NCBI GenBank assembly: GCA_905221605.1
Contig: CAJNDS010000707.1
Location: forward strand, 20,896-84,895
DNA from: Symbiodinium natans
Lineage: Eukaryota; Sar; Dinophyceae; Suessiales; Symbiodiniaceae
DNA: 64,000 bases
Reading direction: 5' to 3'
The position numbers were made by a program, and so were the translations under genes. Under the pieces are notes generated by a model that worked only from the letters and a program-made list of their open reading frames with translations, ran no database searches and was not told the DNA's origin. This document shows, one piece after another, positions 40,062 through 51,533 of the stretch; within the stretch, counting starts at the first letter, position 1, and each line of letters begins with the position of its first letter.

Positions 40062-40324
40062 GGCTTTGGAGTGGGAGGACTGGCCGCGTTCTACAGTCTA
40101 CACCGAGCCGATTCTTGCAAGTAGCGCCCTCCTGTCCGCCAGGAAACCAACCAACATCACAAGTGCTTGCGCAAGTTAGGTGAGGGCTTTCAGTTAGTCA
40201 CAAAGAGCCGTTTCCACGTACAAAGGGTCGCTCCGGGCATTCTAGACTTCCGAGCACCACTGGCGGCCATTGTAGTTGGTGACACGACGAAGGGAGGCAC
40301 CCTTGTCTATCGGGTGAAACGGGC
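40062..40324. other. Upstream flank of aldolase array
   Basis: About 260 bp between the aldolase copy 6 start and the next gene's stop. No gene seen. It should contain the 5' region of copy 6. Confidence 0.6.
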
Positions 40325-41721
40325 TCAACGATCCTGCAGTCGCGTACTGGAGATGCAGCACATCAGTACACTGAGAACAAAAAAACAGGGCAAAGCTGCA
40401 AGTATAGTTGTGGGTGAGAAGTCCTCATCCGCCAAGAGCAAACCCACCGGCCTCCAGAAAAATGGGCAGCGCGCGCAGTGCTCCGCATTGCTCAGTATCA
40501 ATATGGGGCAGTGCCGTAAGTCTGGGCCTGGTCCAGGATGCTCGGCGACATCCAAACGACAATTCCAATCCCAATGAAGAGCAGAGAGCCGCAGCAGGGA
40601 AGGCCAATGGCAACCTCGCACAACTCGTCATCAGTGCATGTGCCAAAGCGAAGAGCGCACCCTAACAGACAGACAGCTTCGCACTGATGAGACCGCTTGG
40701 TGGATCTTGGTGGCGCACGCTGGCATTTCTTTCCCAGGCTCGCACTTCGCACTCGTCGTAAGGCTTGACCTCATCTGGGCCAACGGCATGCTGCGCTTAC
40801 AGTGCTGTGCTTGTGCTTCAAGATAATCAGGTCAACTGTGAGGCTTCTGCCCTGTAGTGCCTCTTGTGCCATGCACATGTGGAGTGTACCTGACATGAGA
40901 ACCCATGATAATCTCGATTCATTTCGAGTGATGACAGCACTGCTAGCATGGCTCGGCGCACGCCGAAAGCGAGGAGCAACAGACCCAGCACGATGCACAC
41001 CACTGCTGTAATTGTTGGTACCAGCCTGACACAGTGTGCAACTAAACCTTGGACACTTTTTTCTCTGGCGCAAGATCTCGAGGCGATGCGCAAAGGCTGG
41101 ATGAGGCTGGCACGTGTCACAAGTTAGGCTGCTCTGACACCTGCTTCGAACTGAAGGGCTCTTCAGAGCTCTTCAGAGCTCTTCAGGGCGCTGACTGAAA
41201 GGCTGACATGCACTTGAGGGCAAGGCTCACAGATGTTGCCGTCGCACGAGGAGCAGTATTTGCAATCACCTTTCTGGCAAGATTGAACCGAGTAGAAAGC
41301 ACGATGCACGAGCAGAGCGCACGCTTCTGAGTGCACTTTTGGCCTTTTGGCCTCGAGGCGTGTAGGCTCTGTTTGCTTTAATGCACCTGAGAACGGAAGC
41401 AATAAGGGCTCACAGTTCGCCATGGTTGCTTGGCTTACAGCTTCCAAGAGAGTCATAATTCATCATAATTCTGTGCCTCTTTGAATGTCTCGCCTGAGGC
41501 CCAGGCTCAATCACTGCTTCGCCTGGCATCTCTTCGAGGGCGTAGATGTACTCGTCCTCGCCACCAGTCCCAGTAATCCTCGCACAGAAATGCGAAAAGA
41601 GGCTGATACCTCGCAGGAAAGTGGCGGCTTTGAAGAGAAGGTGGTGAGGCCTGCAGCGGTACCGATCGCACTGGCAGGCTGCAGCCAGGGACACGGGGAT
41701 CAAGGCCAGTAGGCGCTTCAT
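40325..41721 (-). CDS. Cys-rich membrane protein with signal peptide, unknown function
   Basis: Start ATG at 41719-41721 gives a clear signal peptide (MKRLLALIPVSLAAACQCDR). A 72-nt intron 41579-41650 (GC donor, AG|G acceptor) joins YRC to RITGTGGEDEYIYALEE in phase. Later minus-strand segments: SCQKGDCKYCSSCDGNICEP (~41225-41290), a TM helix (LVPTITAVVCIVLGLLLLAF, ~40965-41030), VAIGLPCCGSLLFIGIGIVV (~40565-40630), and a last hydrophobic stretch (TTILAALPCFFVLSVLMCCI) ending RLQDR, stop 40325. The order suggests a secretory-pathway type I or multi-pass membrane protein with an extracellular Cys cluster. Family not recognised; later exon borders unresolved. Confidence 0.6.
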
Positions 41722-42056
41722 GGCGCAGGCTCTGCAACGGCTCTGCAAGACTCTGCAAGACTCTGCGGTCACTGCGCTCACTGCGTTCGCTGCGTTCCGG
41801 TTTGTAGTGGGGAGGGCCTTTGCAGAGTTTGAACTCTGGGGTGCCTGGGTGCCTGGGTGCCTGGGTGTCTTGCATCTTCGCACACTTGAGCCAGCGGGCC
41901 ACGGTCTACAGACCTGAGGCTCCCATTGTCATGCTCTGATTGTGATTGAACATGAACAGCAAGGCTGTTGGCATTGTCAGGTGGATGGCTGGTCGATTTC
42001 AAGCCCGGGAAGTAGCGCAGTGAGTGCTGCGTGCTGGGTCCAACGCTAGCCGATGC

Positions 42057-43745
42057 TCAGAACTCGTGGCTGAGCTTGGAGAAGGCAAAGACAGACCCAA
42101 CCTGAGGGTGCTGCAAGTGAACTCTGCTCCTAGCATCACAAAAGCTGAAATCTCTTTTCAGCGCCCGAGGCCGCATCGACGCACAGAATGTTGAAGGCAA
42201 AGAAGGTGGAGATCGCGATGAGCGCATACCTCAGACATTCGACTGACATATAGGAGTATGTCAGCGAAACGGCAGCAGACAAGGCACTTGAAGCCGTCGC
42301 TGCGGTACTTCAGGACCTCTGCAACCGGATCCTGGAAAGAATTTAAGCAGTTTGCTTGGGAGATTCCTTAACACACAGGAGTTGGCCAATTCTGCCGCTA
42401 GAGTGCCATTGCTCAGGGGAACACTCAACCGAACACATATGACATGAAGATTTGCCAGAAACCTTACTTTACTTTGCTTATCCACCGCAGTGAGTCCACG
42501 TGTTTCCCCTTCTCGGATCTTCTCGGTGTTCGTCCTGCATCCAATAGAAGAAAAGCGGGTGGTTGGACTTGATGTTGTACGCCGCCTCGTCGGGTCCACA
42601 GAAGCCGCGTAGCCCAACCCGTATCGACAGAAAAGACAGGAAACCTCTGCAAAGGTCGGCCTCGGCCTGCTGCACAGCCAGGCGGAAGAAGGGTCGCTGG
42701 TCTTCGCCTCAAGAACAAACAAAGCTCACGCCTCTCAAAGGGATTCTGAAAAGAGCCTCGAGGCGCGCGCTGGGGCGCTGGGGGCCGGGCGCATCAGTCG
42801 CAAGCCGGAGCGAGCTTTGGGGTTGTCAAACCTGGGCGACAAGAAGCCATCGCCCGACATGCGCCGATCCTTCTTTACGGGTCTGTCATAGAGTCATAGA
42901 GTTCCCATCTTGCAGCTGGGCCCTGACAAACCCCGAAGCCCCATCCGAGGCCCAGCTCGCCGCAACGGAAGTCGGCAGTGGTGCCGCTGCAGCAGTTCAC
43001 GCCGACCTGCAAGCTGCTGAGAGAGCTCTTGAGGTGGCAAAACGGCCAAACCCTCAGCAGTACAAAGCTGGGCATGTTGCAGCCCAGAAATCATAGGAGG
43101 CCAGGGGCTCCTCGGGAGGACGAGCCGTGACTCCGGAAGCAATCCGCGGACCCCTACAATTTACACGCATCAGGCTTTCGGATGCTTTCAGCTCCTGTCC
43201 AAAGACGATGGGCGCAACGCAGTACCTGTCAAGGCTTTGGAACTCGAGTGACAAGCACTTGGGGTCCTGCATGGGCCAACAGATTGAACCATATGCCTCT
43301 CCCATATGCCTCTCCATATGCTTCTGACTCCCCTGGGCTGCTGAAGGGGAGCGCAGTGCCTGTCGAGGTTCCGGAAAGCCATGGCCTTGGAGGTGTCCAA
43401 CCTCAGTCTTGTACGCATGATCAGACTCATTTCAGACTCATTTCAGACACCGAACTCCAAGCTGGACACAAAATCTGAGCGACAACTTAAGGAGCTCGCC
43501 CAGTGCCATCTTCGAAATACACGCGCCCAGCGTCCATCAACTGCTGGCCCTTCTCCCGTGCGGGATTCACCTTCTCCAAATCTGCACATGGATTCGCTTT
43601 GTTCGTAGAAAGCGGTCTCAGCGCGATGCTTCACCAGCTGATCTGAGTGATGTGCAGAGGGGTAGGTGTTGATGTTCTCGATGTCATAGTACGGCTGCAT
43701 GTTGTACCAATAGTTCATGTCTCCCAGGACCTCGGAGAATGCCAT
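42057..43745 (-). CDS. Hypothetical protein, multi-exon, one membrane segment near C-terminus
   Basis: Possible ATG at 43745 ([20 protein letters not shown]). Then a segment near 43165-43290 ([20 protein letters not shown]), [17 protein letters not shown] (~42650-42700), [20 protein letters not shown] (~42540-42600), and [20 protein letters not shown] from 42331. The intron 42332-42519 (GA donor, AG acceptor, GATCCG at both ends) joins EHRE to DPVAEV in phase. Then a hydrophobic helix ([20 protein letters not shown], ~42175-42235) and a last exon 42057-42101 ([17 protein letters not shown]). No family recognised. The 43165-43290 segment is the least certain, since plus-strand frames at 42900-43096 also look protein-like. 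Confidence 0.55.
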
Positions 43746-43855
43746 GCTGCACTACACCTTCTCAGGATTACTCATACCATGAAGCTCACATGCCCACCGC
43801 AGCACGAACCCCGTTCTAGAGACCTTCATCTCTGCGGAGCTGTCCGACTGATCAG

Positions 43856-45275
43856 CTACATGGCGGCACCGAGGCCGAGGGGGTCATGATACTCGGCAAG
43901 GTCCAGTCGAGAAGGGACCAACGAATTAAAAAGGGCGAGAGCATCATGAGTCATGAGCATCAACAAATCCGGCCTGCCCCAGTCTCCAGCCGTCCCTGCT
44001 CTTCCACATTGCCCAAGCCTAAAGTTCCTACAGTTCCTACACTTCCTAAAGCTTGCATGCGGGGATGCCGGATTCCGATAACCCTGCTGCCTAAGTTGCC
44101 TGCATGTGGCGTTTCCCCTCTGCACACCCCAGGCCCTCGCTGCCGCGGAGATGGTGGCCACGCCCAGCGCAAGTGCTGCGAAGGTGTACCTGGCTGCCAA
44201 GAAGTCAAACGTCTGCTGACTTCCAGCGAGCTCCTGCCCTCGAAAGTGATGGTCAAGGTGGAGGAGAAGGGGAGGACTGGAGTCGATGTGGCAAGCTGGC
44301 ATGCATGGCAACCTCCGAAAATTCTGATATCGCCACCTTACAGCCCACCCTCAGGATAGCTGACACTTGTGGAACCTGCGTCAACCTTAACACCTGTCAT
44401 GTCACAATCACGACCGCAGGGACCCATGTTCAAACAACAGCACAACAACATTGCTCCAATTGCATGTACAAGCCGTAGCTAAATACCGGGAACCACACCC
44501 GAATCACGCGTCTGAGCATAATCACGTAGAGGCATACAGCTGGACCACAGCATGACGTGAACCGCTCTGCGCACCAAGTAGGATCCTGGTCCTGCATCTT
44601 GGTCCTGCGTGCGAGGATGCCTGAGATGGACTTCATGAGCGAGCGAGCCCTTTGCTGCTGGACTTTGCTGGTGACTCTCATCGACATCTGCATCGGGCCT
44701 GCTCCTCCGGCAAGCACCAGGCCTGCCAGAGGGAGGGGAGGGAGGAGGGAGGGGAGGGGGAGGGAGGGGGGGGGAGGGGGAGGGGAGGGGAGGGAGGGGG
44801 AGGGAGGGGAGGGACGGAGCCCGCATCTCCAAAAGGGCGGAAGGGCGGCAGAAGCATAAGGGGAGAAGCAGGGAAATAGGGAAGCGTGAGTCCTTGCCTG
44901 CAACGACGGCAAGCCAGGCCAGGACCGGGCTGGAGTGATGGGTCTTGAAGGACATCGCGGCCTCGGAGTGGGAAGAAAATTGAGCAACGAAGAGTACTCG
45001 TACCCGAGCAACATTCCTTTTGTTGTAGAACTTGCCTTTCAGAGAGGGAATCTCTCTGAGGCAGCAGCGAAGACGCCGCAGAAGACCAGCCACGGGGCCA
45101 GGACGTTGAGCAGGATCGATACCTTAGCTCAAGTGAAGCGAGCCCACCTGCAACTTCCATATAAGAGCCAAGGGCCCCGCTTCCACGTGGGTCAATCTAA
45201 GGCCCGGTCAACATTCAAGCGCTTGCGCTTTCCAAAGCTGAAGCTGCTCTCGGGATCCGCCATCCGAGGGGACAT
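43856..45275 (-). CDS. Hypothetical membrane protein, multi-exon
   Basis: Minus-strand segments: MADPESSFSFGKRKRLNVDR (start near 45275 or a few codons earlier), a hydrophobic exon after AG|G (VSILLNVLAPWLVFCGVFAA, ~45050-45120), SLMKSISGILARRTKMQDQD (~44570-44645), a second hydrophobic exon (FLAARYTFAALALGVATISA, ~44130-44210), and a C-terminal exon ending DLAEYHDPLGLGAAM with TAG at 43856-43858. Its stop lies only about 110 bp from the ATG of the next gene, fitting close head-to-tail packing. Two membrane helices are likely; family unknown. The linking of these exons into one gene is inference from order and strand. Confidence 0.45.
44729..44816 (+). repeat. GGGAGG purine tract
   Basis: About 88 bp of G3-5A units, intronic in the inferred membrane-protein gene. 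Strong G-quadruplex potential on the plus strand. Its complement makes spurious Pro/Ser/Leu-rich open frames. Confidence 0.9.
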
Positions 45276-45734
45276 GCCAGCCTCCAGTCTGCAAGTCACT
45301 GTTCCTTCCCTGTCCCCCCCTTTCCCCTTCACAACCCATGACAGCCCTCTCGTGGCGAAGCTAAGGTCTGCTCGGACTGGCTCTGCCTTGCGTAAGCGCC
45401 TACAAAGGGCGTGCGCTCAGCTTGGACATTTCACATGCTCAGCACGCTCAAAACCGCAACGTGTTGCGATGAGTTGCAGCGGGCGTGCGCAAGGTCGCCG
45501 GCCTTGGAAGGTGCTGTAGGGCTTGGACATGGCTCTCGCTGCCACCAGATCAAACTTCGTTGTAGAACTGAGAAAAGCCCAGAAGGCTCCGGAAACAGTG
45601 TCAAAATTGTTCAGTGAAAGGCAAAGACATGTGCGCGTCAGCATGCAGATGCATGTTGACATCCCGGGGGAGCTTCTCTTTCGTCCTAGATAGTGCAACG
45701 CTGCTCTCTGAAGCGTAAGAGGCCTCTTCGGCTC

Positions 45735-47661
45735 TCAGAAAGGCCGGAAGGCCTCGTCAAAGCTGCGCTTCTGGGTCGGCTTGCTGTCAGCAAACTTCAC
45801 GGTGAAGCGGCAGCTTTGGAGCGCCTCCACAGCCAGCTCTGCATCCTCGAGCTGGGCGAAGCGCACGAAGCCGCAGGGCGATGCCCCCTGCTTTCGCAGG
45901 ATCTTGACATCGGCAACTTGGCCAAAGGGCGCCATCATCCCCCAGACGAACTCCATGGTCACTGCTTCTGGCAAGCCACCCACAAAGACCTTCTCCCCCT
46001 GGCCGCCCCCCATGGACGTGGGCACTGGATCGTCACCACCCTTGGCCTTACCCATCGGCGCTGCCTGACCTGCGAAAGTCATGGACTGGTGGGTCGGCTG
46101 GAAGGTTTGCTGCTGGAAGCTGTTCTGCTGGTATTGGGAATAGGGCTGGAGGGGAGCCGCCGCGCGCATGGTTGGCGGTGGTACGGCTCGCATCGGCATC
46201 GGGGCGGGGGCAAAGGCCTGCATCTGCGGCACTGGCGGCTGAGGTGTCGACCGCGACTTTGCCAGGTCGGCCATCTTCACGACCAGAGTCTTACCCTCGG
46301 CTGCCAAGTCCCCCTTGCCACTCATTGCATTGATGCAAACCTCTGCCTCCGTGAAGGACGAGAAAGTCACGAAGGCACAAGGCATCGCCTTGTCATTCTT
46401 CGTGAAGATCTTGCTGTGAGTGATGGTGCCGAACTGCTGGCATACTCTTCGGACGTCCTCGTCCGTGACGATTGGCGCAAGGCCCCCGATGAAAACTTTG
46501 GGCTCTTGCTGAGAACCTTTCGGAGCCCCCTTGACATCAGCCAACTTAACATTTATGCCTTCTGGATTGCCATCCGCTCGCATCGGCGTCTTGTCTAGCT
46601 CTGCGATGGCCCTCTCTGCAGCCGCCCACGTGTCAAAAGTGGCAAAGGCGCAGTTCTTCCCCTCTAGCAGCTTAATTGAGTGTGCCCCATAGGGCCCAAA
46701 CATTTCTTCAAGCTCGCGCTGCTCACAATTTACCGGAAGCCGGCCGATGAAAACTTGCGGCTGCATCTGCGGCGTCTCTTGCCGTGCAGCGAAAGGCGAG
46801 CTTACTTGGGACCCGCCCGCAATGCCCTGAATGTTGTGGGCTGCACCCAGGCTTGAATGGCTTGGGGCCAGGCCTTGCATCCCAAGTCCGATTGGCCTCG
46901 CTGGCTCGGGCATGGGGCTTCGTGGCACCTTGGCGGTCGCTGGCCTGCAAGCGGCGCAGTATGCAGCATGGGCAATGATGGGTAGCATGACGGACAAGGG
47001 CGGCGCGCTCTCAGGCCGTGACTTGACGTTCAAACCCGTGCCTTGCTGGCCTGAGAACAGCTCTGCGCCGAAAACTCAAATTCCGGAGAGCCACGGAAGT
47101 GCTGGAAGTGCACACAACACAACAGAAGCTTCAGCTCACACCCATCTGGTAGCCATTCAGCTCGGCAATGGCGCGCTCGGCATAGGCCAGATTGTCGAAA
47201 TCTGCGAACCTGGCCACGAAGGAGCAGGAACGGTAGTTCGACGATAAATCAGCAGCAGAAGCAAGAAGCATGCCAGTGTGACGCACAGCCCTTTCCATCC
47301 AGAACACGAATGTTCGTGGCTCCGTACGGGGCCTCGCTTCAAGATTCATTCGACAGCACAGACACTGACTATTACTCGGGCTACCTGCTCTCCAGTCTTT
47401 CAGATTTCACCTAAAAAGTTTCAACACACCTGCCGCTAAACAGTGTGGGGCAAACAAGGAGAGGCAGCGCAGGTGATGAGGCCGAAGCAAAAAGGTCGGA
47501 GATTTCTGGAACACCTAGCGCACACAGCTGGCCCGCAAAGTTGCCAAAAAAACATCGGCGTTGCGATGCGTTTTGGCAGCTTTAGAAACTTTAGTAAGTC
47601 CAAATTGTGTTCGCGCATCCGTGCCTACTCCAGGTGGGACGCGGCCAATGAAGACCTCCAT
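45735..47661 (-). CDS. RNA-binding protein with four RRM domains
   Basis: Main exon 45735-47041 holds three RRMs: VFIGRLPVNCEQRELEEMF with RNP1 KNCAFATF, VFIGGLAPIVTDEDVRRVC with MPCAFVTF, and VFVGGLPEAVTMEFVWGMM with SPCGFVRF, then ends FDEAFRPF. Between RRMs 3 and 4 is a Gln/Pro/Met-rich linker. An earlier RRM is split across small exons: MEVFIGRVPPG (from 47661), APYGATNIRVLDGK (~47285-47330) and CSFVARFADFDNLAYAERAI down to 47142. Intron 47042-47141 (GT donor, AG|G) joins YQMG to TGLNVK in phase. The join between the VLDGK and CSFV exons could not be fitted to an AG acceptor. Layout recalls CELF/ELAV-type or hnRNP-like post-transcriptional regulators; the exact subfamily is not decided. 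Confidence 0.85.
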
Positions 47662-49340
47662 GCCCTGTGGCGTTCAAAGCAGAGCAGGTGAATCGCATCC
47701 CGGCACTGGAGTGCAAGAATCTTGCAGAGAGCAGTGTACATCAGTGTACTGTGCCTCACAGAGAGCAACCAGGGCTGGAGGCTAGATCGCTGCAGTCATT
47801 AAATATAAGAAACGCGAAGCTACCGCGAAGCTTGCATGCTCAGGGACATGGATTGGGTCACGGCCATGGGCATCCTAAGGGACTGCTCGTGTGCTTGTCT
47901 GGCAGCACGTTTGTGCGGACATGAGCAACGAAGAGTGGATTTGTGGCTAAGGGAATGTGGCTTTCCTTGGCAACCCTCCCATGACTCATGACCCCATAAG
48001 CTTGAGCCATTGGCGGGACAGCTCGAGCGTGTCTGACTCATAAAAGCCTTCCTCCAGAGCGGCGGCTTCACTTGCACAGCGCTGTCAGCAGGTTCTTCTG
48101 AGCATTAGCTGGATAGGACATTATCGGACTGTCGATTATCGGACAACGCGCTTGCCTGCTTAGCAGGCCAGCGAATCTGTTGTAGTGAGTGCGTGCGTGC
48201 GTGTGTCCTAATTGGGTGCCGCCACTGCCTGGCAAGTGGCTGTATCCGATACTGTACCGAGGACACACAACAACAAACACAGCAAGCAAACCGACTCATC
48301 ACGGTACATTTGCTCTGCAGGCTGATGCGGATAGATCCCCGACGGATCCCGACAGAATGTGCCTAGATTGACATTGATTGCAAATCATGACGTCTGGCCA
48401 CTTGCAGCTTGTGCGATCCGGACCGTCTCAGCCTCTGCCTAGGAACACGGTAAGCTACACGCAGCGAGGGTTTGCCTCGCAAGCTCGACATGATATGGTA
48501 CCATGACTGAGAACCTCAGATGTCCCAGCAAAGGCTCAGCGGGGCGGTCTCCAAAAACCATCAGAGCAGGAGTGCAGCGCGTCGCTCGCAGCAGAATACC
48601 ATTCACTGATGCTGCGCAGCCTGCTGTGCCACCTGCCACCTGCTGAAACCGCGATTGCTTGCCATGCTCCATACAACCCGGCCCGAAACGCTCACAGGCC
48701 CCAATGGGCTTAAAAGGATGTAAAAGGCATAACTGCGGCATAACCAAAACTCTGTCCGAGAGGAGGCGAGATGAGGCGGGCGTCTTGAATGGGCTGTGCG
48801 GCAACTGTTGTCAAACTATTTAAGCAACGGAAAATATGAAAACGTGTAGATCAATATGCCACAGCCACCACAGCCGCCAAGATTCTCGGACTCAAAGCCT
48901 CCAACAACCCAAGTCCGTACACCCTCCGCCTCGGAGCCTTTCCTTCGGCGCCCAGTTCCGGGCGGCGGTCTCTCGATGCGTCTTGGGTGCCAGGTTCGTT
49001 TCAGGGACCCTGTCGTGACACCAATGGTCAAGAGAAGACCGACGCGCGGTGTCCCCGCAATATGGGACTGTCCTTGCGTTTCGAGTGCCTTGAGGGTTTT
49101 GCTTTTATCCTGGCCGTTCTCCGGAAGCTAGAAGCCCTGTGGGGGCAGCCACTCGGCCTGATGTCCTAGTGCAGAAATGGGAACTTAACTTTCAACAAGC
49201 TTTAAGCCTCAGGACAGGAAACTAGAAACTTTGGCTTCGAGTATCCGCCTGAGGGGCCTACTCTATTGTCGTGCACAGAGATGATGTAGGTCACGAAAAG
49301 CGGTGCTTTGTTTTCTGAAGAAACGGCATGCCCCATATCT
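47662..49340. other. No gene supported
   Basis: Open frames of 60-120 codons on both strands without recognisable motifs. May include 5' sequence of the RRM gene. Confidence 0.5.
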
Positions 49341-49482
49341 TCCTGTTCATTATCATCCTCCGCATCCTCTTCCTGGTCATCATCATCACCATCATCGTCG
49401 TCGTCGTCATGGTCGTCATCATCGTCGTCATCGGCATCATCGTTATCATCCTCATCACCACCATCATCAGCATCGCAAGTTC
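49341..49482 (+). repeat. CAT/CGT trinucleotide repeat
   Basis: Imperfect (CAT/CGT)n microsatellite. One minus frame reads as an Asp-rich run and could be a real acidic tract, but flanking coding sequence was not identified. Confidence 0.85.
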
Positions 49483-51533
49483 TATCAACATGTACTTAAG
49501 ACAACATCATCGGGGTGACGCCGAGATTCCCTGTGCGGCACGAGCCGAAAAGTGACGACAGTTACGAGGATGGCGGCCCCGATCCCAGCGATCCTTGTGA
49601 CTCTTGACAACACATGACGATGCGAGGGTCCAAGAACCCTGATAGTTTCGAGGGCGGCGACCCAGACAACGCGATGCCGCCACCTTCGAGCATCACAACC
49701 ATCAGGGGCGTAGGAGTACTAGGGTCCAAAACGACGACAGCTTCCAGAATTGTGACCCCAAAGCACTGCACACACGTGGCCTGGCGTTTCTTCTAGTGTC
49801 TTTTCTGCCTCCAAACTCCTTTCCGCGAGCGGGAATCTGATCTCGTTTCAGGTGGTGGTGGGCCTTTTTTGTCTTGTCCTCATCCTTTCACAGTGGTATG
49901 CAAAATCACATGAGCATGAGTGGCAGGTGGCAACCTCTCGGCCCTCGCCGCATTCACCGTTTGCGTACTTAAAACTCTGCAAGGACCTGCTTGAGAGATC
50001 TGCAGATCTGTGCCCGCCTTTGTCCGCCTTCTGGCGTGCTGTCAGATTTTCTTCGGGAGAAACTCAGGCCGAGCTCCGCGCCAGCGGTGATGTTAAACAG
50101 AACTGATTACACTACATTCTATAGCCACCTTTTGTGCAACGGCAACATACAAACATACAGCAACATGCGGCAACATGCGGCAACACGCGGCAACATGCGG
50201 CAACATGCGGCAACATGCGGCAACTCACGGGAACTCCGGCCTGCCGTGCTCAGTGAGGTTGCCTGCGCTCAAGGAATCACATGGCTGGAGCCAGCTGAGC
50301 AAGTTCAGGCTCTTCTTGTTAACCCTCAGAACACCGACTAGCGGCTGACTAGCGGAGACTTTCCCAGGCTGAGGCTCACATGTCAGGCCTCGCCCCGAAG
50401 AGCCCAGAGGGAGGCGGCCTCCTCCTTTTTGGCCACAGATGGCCACAGCGTGCTGGCTTCTCCGGCGCTACTTTAGGGAAGGGGGGGGGGGGCGGGGCGT
50501 GGGCGATCATCCTGTTTGAAACAGCGCAACCCCTGAAGGAGAGGCTCATGGCCCACCTCCACAGCATCGGTTCGTGCACGCGTGGCGTCCAAGGCAAGGC
50601 GACAACGGTCCCGGTCCTTATTCGAGTGTCCGAGAGGCAGCAAACCATGGCAAACCCTTCTGAGCGGCCGCAACGATTGAAAATAGAAACCCACGGAGTC
50701 CAGCACCCCTTCCCAGCGCCTACTCGCCAACAGTACCAGCCATTTGGGCACAGGATCTGGTCTGCCCCACCCGGTGGGACCTGCCCAAATCGGGGCCCAA
50801 AGCCCAGGGCTCAAGGCTTCCACGCTGTGACCACCTCTCACAAAGACCACGCCACATGAAACTCTGCCTTGGCACCCTGGCAGCCCCCGCTCTGGCCTTG
50901 CTGACCCCGCCCCCCCTCGAGGACCATTGCGCACGCCACACTGTCACACGCCGCGTTGGGCCAGCCCGGCGCTGCACGCGCATGCGTTTACAATGATCAT
51001 CAGTTCTGCCAGGGCTCCGTTGTCAGCTCCTTGGTGGAAGCCTGAACTTCCTGCACAGGTGGAATCCGAGATGTGGGGGCTGCTGACGCCGAGAGAGCAT
51101 AAGCACACTACCTCGGCGACCTACAGTAGCTGCACACTGACAATACCCTGGAGCCCCCATTGTTTGCAAATGATCGTAACTTCTTCCCAATCCCGAAGCC
51201 ACCCTGCCCGAAGCGCTCAAGCTCTCTGAAGTGGTCCTCGATGGCTGACAGCGTTGCAACCCAAGCGGCCTGGTGCAAACGCTCCGACATATGAATGCTG
51301 CTGCTGTGAACCTGCCCCTCCGATGAACGGTGGTTGCATCTGCCTCAAAGAGGACTTGAGAGCTCCATTGGAGATGTATCTTCACATATATTCACACAAG
51401 CAAAAAGCTCAAGATCACAGCAAACCTATGGTTTGTGGATGAACCCCTCAAGACGATGATAACACTACGTTTCCACAGGGTGTTGTTGTTCAGTGATCGC
51501 CCTGTAATACTCTTGGGGCAACAGTGCCCAAAA
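49483..51533. other. No gene supported; small repeats
   Basis: Contains a short decamer repeat and a G-run at about 50481-50492. Several 100-150-codon open frames on both strands lack recognisable domains. Confidence 0.45.
50161..50230 (+). repeat. 10-bp tandem repeat (caacatgcgg)
   Basis: Six units, five identical and one caacacgcgg, with a degenerate seventh (caactcacgg). Confidence 0.95.

Noticed and set aside
42563..43096. Plus-strand ORF of 177 codons with an Ala-rich C-terminal half
   Set aside because: Overlaps minus-strand exons whose introns restore a continuous frame (EHRE-DPVAEV); the end near 42900-43096 remains ambiguous but was not called.
44430..45160. Overlapping Pro/Ser/Leu-rich minus ORFs of 160-204 codons
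   Set aside because: They run through the GGGAGG tract; all three frames are open there, so openness carries no information. Only the flanking hydrophobic and charged exons were kept.
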